A DNA stretch of 64,000 nt, taken from Avena insularis (taxonomy: Eukaryota; Streptophyta; Magnoliopsida; Poales; Poaceae). Positions 10,579-19,715 of the stretch are shown in pieces. Where the stretch lies: NCBI GenBank assembly GCA_023614405.1, contig CM042697.1, positions 471,244,792-471,308,791 of the forward strand. The letters run 5' to 3'. The position numbers and the translations under genes were made by a program. Position 1 is the first letter of the stretch; the number at the start of each line of letters is the position of its first letter. Below the pieces are notes generated by a model that searched no databases, was not told the origin of the DNA, and saw only the letters and a list, made by a program, of their open reading frames with translations.

Positions 10579-10583
10579 GCGCC

Positions 10584-10898
10584 CGCGCTATTTCCCGCTA
10601 TGCCACGCAATGCCACTTGTGTCGCAGTGACGATGAGACACGTCCCTACTCCCACCTAAAGAACCAACACATCTATTACTCAGCTTGACCGGAGGTTGTC
10701 CATGATAGTTAATGATGAAGGCCAACCGATGTGTCGATGAGAGGGATAGCCAACCACTCATCGCATCGCCAACACATTGTATCTGCCACGTCCACAAGGA
10801 ACCCTGTCGGGCAGGGACGGTATGGACACACCGGACATGCTATTGGGCCTATATGACTATGGTCCTTGGGCACGCGACTGAGCGAAAACGCGCGCGAT
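10584..10898. other. Spacer between solo LTR and DNA element
   Basis: No reading frame or element end that I can support. Confidence 0.4.
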
Positions 10899-12523
10899 AA
10901 GGGCAACTCCAACACCCCTGCATTTTGGCCACCAGATCGATTATTCGGTCCATTTGTGTGTGTGGGGGGGGGGGCACACGCTCCAGGGTTGGCCCGTTTG
11001 CGGGGTGTAGCACCCAACGCCTCCTCCCTTGGCAAAAAAATAATGAAAAAGTAGGCAAATACTAATACTAATTATACAAACTGAGTTCCGGGTAGTTCCA
11101 CGTCCAAAATACATCTATTTAAAAAAAACACCCTCTATACTACATGGTGTATCACATGGGGCTGGCTGGGGGCATGAATGGTTGGGGAGGGGGGGTGGAG
11201 AAGCCGAACCTCCACGCCACGGTGGCCTACTCGTCATTGTCATCCTCGATCTTGAGAAATCCGGGGGCGGCGGCCAGACCGATATACCGACAATCGGTGT
11301 AGGTGCGGGGCAATGCAGGTGCGGCCGGAGGCGGCGAGGGAGCAACGAGGTTCTGTTGTGCCGCAAGCCATGATTCATGAAGGGCCAGCGTGGTGCCATC
11401 CCACTTGCGCTCCTCTCGATATGGGACTCGAGGATGGCGGACTGGAGTCCCTCTTCCTCCGTCATCCTGCCACTGTACAGATGCGACGGCTCGTCCACCT
11501 CCTCCTTGACGGCGACCTGCGGGAATTGGTGGCCTGCAATGTCAGGCTCACCGAACGGCCACAACTTAGACGCCATGGTGTTGGAGCTCCAGTACCTCGA
11601 TCATTCTGGCACCCCAGGCTCCAGAAGATAGGCAGACCCGAAGTACTTGTAATCCGCCTCACCGTCCTCCTCCTCGCCGGAATCCTTCAAGTACTACTTG
11701 TCCGAGTCGTCGAGCTCCTTGAGGTGGGCCTCGATGGCAGCGCATTGATCCTCGTGCTCGGCCTCAAACCACATGTCCCACAGGGGGGAGTTGACGGCGT
11801 ACGTTGGGTCGCGGTGTAGATTTGGCGGGAGGTGGGCTCGGCGGTGATAGATCTCCCGCCGGCGAGAGGGCCCGAAAACATGGATGCCCGGAACCGACAC
11901 ACGAGCCCCGTTCAGGTGCCAACCGGCCGGTAGGTGGACATCTGGCCACGAGCAGGGCATCCCCGCCTTCGACAGCGCGGGGCGACCTCGATGCTGATGT
12001 TGTCCCGCCGCACCGAGCTGTGCCTCGGTGGCGCGCGCCGGTGGCGAGCGAGATAAGTAGCGGGAGTGGGGCGACAGCAAAGATGCGGCATTCCGGTGGC
12101 CGGAGGAGGACCCGGCCTCGTGGTCTTTGCGTTCGGGCTTGCACTAGTGCTTCCAGGGCTTCGTCATCGGCTCCGACCGGAGGAAGGCTAGGGTTTGTGT
12201 TAGTGGGGTGGCAGGGTTTTGGGGTTTGGTCGAGAGGAGAAATGTCGAGGATTGGGACGCCGCTGTCCCCATTAAAAAGGACCAAGCTCTCCTTGTTTCC
12301 TTTCCTCGCCCGTTGATGCGTGGACCTGGTGGTAGCTTCTGGAGGACATGCGAATCGTCCGGCTCCCTGCAAACTATACCCAAATTTAGGTTGTGGATGC
12401 GCTGAAATGGACGGTTCCACCTATCCTAAGCTGGTTATATGAGGTGTCGTTGGACCGTTGCATTGGTCCGGGCGGATCGAATCAGACCCGGCGCTCCGTT
12501 TGGTCTCCCATGGAGTTGTCCTT
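10899..12523. mobile_element. TIR-bounded DNA element, ~1.6 kb
   Basis: The left end reads aagggcaactcca (10899-10911). The complement of the right end reads aaggacaactcca (12523-12511). Repeats of this kind are frequent at ends of Triticeae DNA elements. The host flanks (gat on the left, att on the right) give no clear target duplication, so the superfamily is open; PIF/Harbinger is one option because TAA/TTA occurs at the ends. It encloses a minus-strand decayed ORF. Confidence 0.55.
11115..12080 (-). pseudogene. Element-borne ORF of unknown function, degenerate
   Basis: The minus strand carries a Pro/Arg-rich then acidic protein. From 12080 it includes AGWHLNGARVSVPGIHVFG, NSPLWDMWFEAEHEDQ and AHLKELDDSDK, with a stop at 11694. 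The same frame continues YLKDSGEEEDGEADYKYFG before shifting to a frame that runs from about 11576 to 11115. I recall similar 'NSPLWD-WF--EHE' proteins as repeated hypothetical proteins in Triticeae, presumably transposon-associated, but I cannot name a domain. Frameshift and stops indicate decay. Confidence 0.45.
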
Positions 12524-12852
12524 ATTGCACGTACAATGTCTTATCTTAGTAATCCCACGTAGGATGATTGCTGAGCTGGAGAAGAGAAGAAAAAAAAAGA
12601 TCTATGTCTTATCTTAACTAAGAGATGATCTCTTAGTACGATATATCTCACCACATATTTATATATATATGTAGCTAGAGATAACACTAAAAATTCACCC
12701 GTTATATACAATATTTTTTATCATCATATTAAAATTATTGTGTTCTATATAAGATAAGACCGTCGACCATTGTACTAGCCGTGCCTTAAAATCCGGTGCA
12801 TGCACACTAACACACGTTTGTGGACTTCAGCTACTACGGCTGGCTGGTCAAA
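12524..12852. other. AT-rich, MITE-like spacer
   Basis: Contains self-complementary text (aagagatgatctctta near 12618-12633) and an AT-rich core similar to MITE interiors. Clear ends and a TSD were not found. Confidence 0.35.
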
Positions 12853-13012
12853 TAGGGAGTAACTTAGAGTAGTAACATGTACTAATTTAAGTTAGTATCT
12901 TCATAGTGCAAAATAACATAGATATGATATCATACAAAACTATTTATTATAATATAGACTCATTTAGTCTAAAAATGTATGGATACTGTGTTACTATCCA
13001 AATTACTCCTGG
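12853..13012. mobile_element. Candidate MITE, ~160 bp
   Basis: The left end has agggagtaacttaga (12854 onward), and the complement of the right end has caggagtaatttgga (~13010). These resemble a common wheat MITE that begins gggagtaactta. The interior is AT-rich and non-coding. The TSD is unclear. Confidence 0.5.
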
Positions 13013-13317
13013 TATCAGCGACACGTTACGGAGTACCTACAACCTAGCCCCTATTGGACACGCATTGCATTGCATTAAACGAGCTAGCTCCTTCCCGAGG
13101 GATAATTTTCATCATGGCGAAAACGAGCGCGCGTGCGTGTTGGTCAGTTCCAATTCAAGCTGCGAGTACCCGTAGCAGCACCCCGCCCGCCTAGGCCTAG
13201 CTAGTCGCCATTCTGTCCAAGTGCCAGACGGACCGGCGGGCCGAGGCTCAGCGGGAACAAGGAGTCGCCGGCAGCAGCGAGGATCTTCCCGGACGTCGAT
13301 CCTCAATCATCCTCATC

Positions 13318-16300
13318 ATGTTCAGTGTCCAGTCCCCCCGCCCCCTGCGGCGTGGCGAGGCGGCGGACAGTGGCAGGGAGCTCCGCCGCGAGAACAAGGT
13401 GGCCGCACGGACGCGCGCCAAGGCCAAGCCGCGCGAGACGGCGAGCGCGAGGAGGAAGAGGGAGGAGCAGGAGCGGCTCGATGCGGAGGAGGCCGCCGAC
13501 TACCGCCGTGCCTGGGACTTAGGTTTGGCCTCACCACTTCTCTTTCTCTTCTAGTAGTATACTTTTTGATTGATTTGCCAAAAACAATTATCGATGCAAG
13601 AAAATATATTTTCCTGGAACCAAGTCCCCTCTCTCTCTCAACGTCGCTTGCCTCCACCACCCAGACGATCCCTGCGTGCCTGCGGTCCCCTGATCTGGAT
13701 GGCGGCGACCCGAGGATTCCCTCTATGTCTCTGTCCGGCCACCGCCTCCGTGCCCACCCTGGTTTAGCTTGCTGCCGCCTTTTACCTTCGTCGGTTGCCT
13801 AGTGTCTTGTTCTCAGTTCAGTAATGACGACCTGTTGGTGTTCTTTTCCTGCTTCAGTTCAGTTCCACATGGCGGCCAGAAAAAAGTTGACATTAAAATT
13901 AAATCAATACTAGTTCAGTTCTATGGAGCCAAACGAGGTAGGGGATGGGGATTTCTAAAATGGGACATGAACATGGATTGTAATGAGTGTTCGTTCTTAG
14001 GATTTCAGGATTTTTTTTTTGAATTCAGGATTTCAGGATTTTAACATGCAAAAAGAAACAAAAGGTACTTGCTTCCTTCCAAAATGTGTTAGGTACTTCT
14101 AGAGTTGGACATGAACATGGATTGTAACGAGTGTTAACGTTCTTAGGATTCCACGATTTTAACACGCAAAAGAAACAAAAGGTACTTGCTTCCTTCCAAA
14201 ATGTGTTAGGTACTTCTAGAGTTGGGCGCGAGATTTTAAGGTTGTTGGTAAAATAACAATTATCACCATTCACCCATTTCAAACATTTATTCTGTTTCCT
14301 CTCAACTGCAGGAAGTGAATAAATGCTAGAGTTAGAAGACCAATTGTTGATGGAACTAATTAGGGGCTAAACTGGAACAACTCGAGAAAATTTACATTGA
14401 GACTATACAGTGACCTACATTTTGGACCAAATTGAAAAGGCCTTAGATTGGACGAAGTTGCAAACATATTTCTGTGTGGATTTCGTGTTATATAGTTCTT
14501 GTGTTTGTGTATAATAAGGAATATCTTAAGAGGACTGGAATACTTGCCATGTTTGGTTTGAAAAACCACGCTCTGGATAGAAAATACCACATGTGGACAG
14601 GCTACCTCTGTTCCATAATATAAGCCTCTTTAGAAAGCTAAAACAGTTTGCTAAAAAGGCTTATGTTTTGGAACAGAGGGAGTATGTTTCTTCTTCAACC
14701 ATGATACATCCAGCTACCTTTAGTTGTATGGCATATGCCACTGTGATGCAGAACTGCTGATTCTAGTATTTGACTGTACACAGCTATCTATGCATGTTGC
14801 AGGAAATGAACTCTTCTACAAGAGAAATTATCAGGAAGCAGCAGCTCACTATACTGAAGCTTTGAAAAAGAATCCAAATGAACCCGCAGTAAGGATTTTG
14901 GTTTACAGTGATTATACTTTATAATAACACCTGGAGGGAACTTGTATGAGCTGTCTTAGTTCTTATAATTCCATCACAACACTTCTTTGAGCTATCAATA
15001 CTTTATATAATATATTGCATAAATTTGTTTCTCTGATGACCATAAAAAAAATCTCTGATTAATAAAAGTTCCGTCACGTAATCTATGAGCTCTCTTATTT
15101 GTTATACATCGTTAAATGTAAGGCATGCTTCGGAGACACCCTTTTTTATCTGGGCACCCTGATTACTACTTTGATAATATTTATATGATTGACCATCCAG
15201 GTTTTTAGAAACAGATCTCAATGCCACATCTTTCTGGGAGCTCTGCCCGAAGGTCTGGAAGATGCATAAAAATGTATCGAGCTGGATCCTACTTATCTGA
15301 TGGGTTACGTGTGTAAAGCGGAGGTTCAATCCCTGATGCAGAATTATGAAAGTGCTATGGCAACATACATAGATGGTTTGAAGTGTGATCCAAAGAATCA
15401 GGTTTTAATTGATGGCTTTAAGAGGTAGCTTTCCATCTCTATGTTTGCCTTCTTGATTTTATAACATGAGCTGACCTTTCTTTTTGTTGGCCTAGATGTA
15501 TGGCATGCATTCAGATGTCTATCAGCGGTGATGTTGGGCGTGAGGATTTAAATGAAATTTTGGTTAGTCTAGTTTATATTCTTTGTGGCAAGTCTTGCAT
15601 ATGTGTGGTTCACTGTGACTCTGGTAATTCTTCTGCAATAGGGAACAGAGACACTGTATCTTGACTGGGAAGGTGCCTACGTATAATTTAAGTACCACTT
15701 AGAAATCTTAACAATATGTATGGTGTACATGAGGCACAGCTCGACAAAAACCTGGTTATTAGTTAAACTTTACCCCTTAGAAATATCTGGTTGAGTTTTA
15801 TTACCCTAAGTGACTAATTTTTTTTTCTCAATGATCCTAACAGAGAGATTGGCATTCAGACATTGCTTTGTGTGCTGAATTGAAAAGGAACATGGAAGAA
15901 GTTGCATTGCTCAAGAAGGAAGTATCAGATGAACGTTTGAGGCGGATTGAATCTGAACGAATGGTAAATTCATACCATGATGACCTAAAGAATTATCAAG
16001 ATAATCATCTACTTTTGAAAAAAGCTATCATATCCATACTGGAGGGTTGCACAATAGCCGTATTAGTTGTGCACACACTCTCTAGATTCAGCCATTCTTA
16101 ACTTTATACTCTTTGCTTTCAGAGATTTCGGAACTATGCAATTAAAATGGATGTGTGCATCAATTGATGCAGAGGCCGGGGTATATACCCCATTTCTAAA
16201 AAAAGCCATTCTTATTTCGAACATGGCAGGATATTGATGTTAAATGAAACCATATTAGTCAAGCCATCTATTACAGATAAATATGAACGAAAGAGTGTGA

Positions 16301-18156
16301 TTTCTGCAGGAGAGGACATCAGAGGCGAACCATGTGCAACAACAGAAAGAAGCTGCGGAATATCTTTCAAAAATACAACAAGAGTTGCAACAAGTTAAAG
16401 CGCGACAAGATGAGGTCACTGATGAGCTTCAGAAAGCCAATGAGCGTAATGAGCATGTTCAACAGCAGCTCTCGGAATCCAAAAAGCATCATATTGAGGA
16501 ACTTCAGAAAGCCATTGGGCATAGTAAGAGTGTTCAGCTTAAGCTTTGTGGAGTCATAGGGCGTTCTGCTATTGAATTTGAAAAAGCCAAGGAGCATACT
16601 AAGAGTGTTCAGCATCAGCTCTCGGAATCCAAAAAGTGTCATATTGAGGAACTTCAGAAAGCCAATGAGCATAGTAAGAATGTTCAGCATCAGCTCTCGG
16701 AATTGAAAGAGTGTTATAATGAGCTTCAGTCCAAGCATGACCACTTGCTAAAAGAACGAGATACCACACTAAAAGAGGTTGAGAAATTATGCTGGATAAG
16801 TACAGCGATGCCCTACCAGTTTTCATCATCTGAACTGGAGCATGCGACAAAAAATTTCAGCGCTTCACTGAAGATCAGAGAAGGTGGGTTTGTCTCTGTG
16901 TACCGAGGTGTCCTCCGGAACATGAAAGTTGAGATAAAGGTGCTGACACCTGATGTGCAAGGACGCTCACAGTTTGCACAAGAGGTAGTTTTACTGAACG
17001 TACTTCGAAGTTTATTTTGCCTATGTCATGCTAGGAAAGGTGTTTTCAGAAATTCTGGTGGTAATTAATTTCTTTTGGATTTACATTGCAGGTTGCTATC
17101 CATGGTAGAGTGAGACATCCCAACCTTGTAACTCTGCTAGGAGCATGCTCAGAGTCATCTATGCTGGTCTATGAGCTCTTACCAAATGGTACCCTTGAAG
17201 ATTTTCTTTCATGTGCGGATAAGAGGGAAATTCTGACGTGGCAGATTCGTGTCCGTGTCATTGCTGAGATATGTTCAGCTCTGATATTTCTGCATGAGAA
17301 CAAACCAGACCCAATTGTTCATGGAGATCTTAAGCCCGACAACATTCTCCTTGATGCTAACTTAGTTAGTAAGCTTAGTGACTTCAATATTTCTCATAGG
17401 AGGAATACATACATGGACCCAGAATATCTTGCCACTAGGAAGATTACACCTCAGTCTGATGTTTATTCTTTTGGAATGGTAGTCTTGCGCCTTTTAACTG
17501 GAAAGCCTCCTGCCGGTATAAAGAAGATTGTGCAAAATGCGATAGAGCAAGCTGACTTGAAATCTGTAGTTGATACCTCGGCTGGGGAGTGGCCTGAGGT
17601 GTACATCCAGCAGTTAGCGTACCTTGCTCTCAGTTGCACTAAGCAAAGCAGCAGGTCTCGTCCTGTTCTTTCAGTCCAGCTCTGGACAGCAGTTGAGATC
17701 ATGAGGGATTCTGCAATGTCATCTTCACCACCATCTTCGAGTTCGGTGCAGGATGAAAGCAGCATACCGTCACACTTCATGTGTGCTATATCTCAGGTGA
17801 GTAGAAAGGAACATGATTCTTCCCTATTTAGGAGCACATGAATAGATGACAGCGCTGAATGACTTGAACGTGTCTTCCGTTTCGTGTTTTCCTAGACATT
17901 CTGATTATGATATTAGTAGCTCTCCTATCTTGTGATTGATCATCTGCTGTCAAAAATTCAGGATATCATGAAGGATCCTCACTTCGCCGCGGATGGGTTC
18001 ACCTACGAGGGTGATTCTATCCGGCTCTGGCTTAAACGCAACAACACATCGCCGATGACTAACTTGCCCCTTCGACACCGGGAGCTCATCCCCAATCTCG
18101 GTATACGTTCTGCCATTCAGGAGTGGCGCCAAAAGCACAAAACGCTGCTGCTTTAA
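13318..18156 (+). CDS. TPR-coiled-coil-kinase-U-box protein (one nonsense codon)
   Basis: Eight exons fit GT-AG rules and phases: 13318-13522, 14803-14888, 15201-15424, 15496-15562, 15844-16059, 16310-16984, 17092-17796 and 17962-18156. The total is 2,373 nt (790 codons plus stop). Residues ~55-190 match the STI1/HOP TPR region (GNELFYKRNYQEAAAHYTEAL, ALPEGLEDA, KCIELDPTY, SGDVGREDLNEIL). Residues ~195-430 are coiled coil with four 25-residue repeats. Residues ~433-710 are kinase-like: P-loop REGGFVSVYRG, VEIK Lys ~476, HGDLKPDN 568-575, DFN instead of DFG at 588-590, then YMDPEY. Residues ~718-790 are a U-box (DIMKDPHFAADGFTYEG, SPMTNLPLRHRELIPN). The expected role is E3 ubiquitin ligase, possibly chaperone-linked. 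TAA at 15267-15269 (codon 120, GAA in STI1) would truncate it. Two TPR carboxylate-clamp positions (Lys, Arg) also appear replaced by Met and Cys. The exon 5 donor is the least certain. Confidence 0.75.
13963..14226. repeat. Two-copy direct duplication in intron 1
   Basis: Text starting ggacatgaacatggattgta recurs 144 bp later (13963 and 14107). Each copy continues through a block with aaacaaaaggtacttgcttc and ends near acttctagagttgg. The first copy has an extra T-rich insert. This is a local duplication inside the first intron of the TPR-kinase-U-box gene. Confidence 0.8.
14605..14682. mobile_element. Stowaway MITE, 78 bp, in intron 1
   Basis: TA flanks lie at 14603-14604 and 14683-14684. 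The left end is cctctgttccataatataag, and the right end is its near inverse (cttatgttttggaacagagg). It lies ~120 bp upstream of exon 2. Confidence 0.85.
16101..16203 (+). mobile_element. Very short 5'-truncated LINE tail in intron 5
   Basis: A 103-bp segment contains gtgtgcatcaattgatgcag followed by aggccggggtatatacccc and ends in an A-run. This is the type of 3' UTR seen at the 3' end of the large LINE (19560-19620). An 11-bp duplication, agccattctta, flanks it at 16090-16100 and 16204-16214. This is target-primed reverse transcription that stopped almost at once. Confidence 0.85.
16427..16726 (+). repeat. Four 75-bp coding repeats (25-residue coiled-coil units)
   Basis: The four units begin LQKANERNEHVQQQL, LQKAIGHSKSVQLKL, FEKAKEHTKSVQHQL and LQKANEHSKNVQHQL. 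Units 1, 3 and 4 keep LSESKK/LSELKE; unit 2 is diverged (LCGVIGRS). The repeats lie inside exon 6 and keep the frame, so repeat number can vary without frameshift. Confidence 0.85.
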
Positions 18157-19074
18157 TAATCTGTCTAAGCTGCAAGACCTATACATATGCCATGCATGAA
18201 GTAGTGATCACTCGACTAGTTGCTATTGTACAACTAATCTGGCCAAGCAAAGCTTCCAGGCACAAGACATTTTATTATCTTTCTAGTTTTTGCTAGTATG
18301 TAAAAACATGACATTTACTGACTTTCTCGTTGTATGCTGGCTACTTATATTTCCAGTGCCAAGTGAGTAATTTTCTTCTGAAAATCGTGCTGAATTTTTA
18401 TGTCGGTTCAGTTATCATACTGCCAGCCTATGTCAGCATGCTTGATTATTCTTCCAAGCCTGTATGCGTATCATTCTGATGAAATTAGACCGTGCCCATA
18501 TGTTGTTGCTGTGTGAGTGTGAGGCTGCTTTGTTGCCGATGTCAAGATCTACTGTCGATGACGAGCCTGTGTTGCTAGTTGCTACAGGCTGTTAGTATTG
18601 GTGTCCTGGGGTGTTGCCAAATCGAGCGATGTAGATGAGTTTGTCCAGTACATGTTACTCTTGATTTTTTCTACTTGTTCATAATAACTAACATAAATGG
18701 GGTATAAAAAGATTGAGATTCGGTAACTAGTATATTTCTCTGACGGGAATATTGTCTTGCCTTCTCTGATTCTAACCTGAACTAGAAGGTTTGGTGTAGT
18801 TTCTGATTGTACTAGTTAGCTCAAGGTGCTTCTCACTTTGAACTGAACCGGTCAGCTTCAGCTGCAAAGGTCAATTTGCGTTCAAATTTCGTGAAGTTCT
18901 TCAAAAAAATTCACCCCAGATTCAAACAGATGCATCCACATCTGTCTGAATTTTTTATTTCGAAATTTCGGTATTTTCTTGGAAATTCTGAATCTATTAG
19001 AGGGGCGTCTTTTTTTTGTGAAATCGAAATGCAGAACCCTGGGTACATGTACAAGACGCATCACATGGCTACGC
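18157..19074. other. 3' flank of the U-box gene
   Basis: Contains the probable 3' UTR (T-rich, ~18157-18700) and then AT-rich DNA with no supported gene. Its right edge is the 11-bp target duplication of the old LINE (aagtcactcca, 19075-19085). Confidence 0.5.
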
Positions 19075-19314
19075 AAGTCACTCCAATTTTTTGTTAGACT
19101 AAAGGAGCCCAAGGCTCCCAACTTCATTTTATAGAAGCTGAAAGTGATAGAACGTTACACAACTCTTAACTAACTTAACACCAGGCTCAACTCCAAGAAA
19201 CAACTAAACATAGACAGTACCCAACACAACTTCCACAACTCTGAAACAAGATTACAAAGCACCCAGCACGCAATTAACTGACAACAAACACCGTCACATC
19301 TTCCCACCAAGAGC

Positions 19315-19552
19315 TCATGTGATGGGAGCCCATCCTTTACTTTTGTGAAACACTTCAGCAGCTACTGCCAGCAACCAGCGTTGCTTGCCTTTGTTTTTTG
19401 ATCTCTTCAATAGTGACCACAAAGACAACTTACACGCAATTCCAGCTATAATAATTTTAGGATCAATCGGAAAAACATTCTGAAAACAGGCTTTATTCCG
19501 TATGTTCCATACAGTCCATAACATATCAGCAATACCTGAAGCCACTACTTGC
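19315..19552 (-). pseudogene. Old LINE ORF2 C-terminus (part 2)
   Basis: The minus frame encodes VVASGIADMLWTVWNIRNKACF and continues to KGWAPIT and a stop at 19315, the usual C-terminal stretch downstream of the zf-RVT domain in plant LINEs. It continues the frame of 39176-39414: joining the two across the younger LINE gives IKSFRGTGWQ followed by VVASGI, in frame. Confidence 0.8.
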
Positions 19553-19715
19553 TTTTTTTCGATAATGGACTGTTTATTACTTAAAGAGTTTTAAGCAGTA
19601 TTACACCCGGCCTCTGCATAAAATGCACACAGCCGCACCACAACAAAGTCCAAATCAACAGCAACAAAACCAAAAAAAGGCGAATTACATATCAGAATGA
19701 GAAAGTGTAAGACGC

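Noticed and set aside
11313..12420. Plus-strand ORFs of 168-170 residues and a 218-residue minus ORF
   Set aside because: The frame with protein-like segments (PLWDMWFEAEHEDQ, LKELDDSDK) is another minus frame; the longer ones are compositional shadows.
15642..15672. A possible extra exon (GTETLYLDWE) between exons 4 and 5 of the U-box gene
   Set aside because: It has splice-like borders, but including it breaks the phase into the next exon; skipping it keeps all phases consistent.
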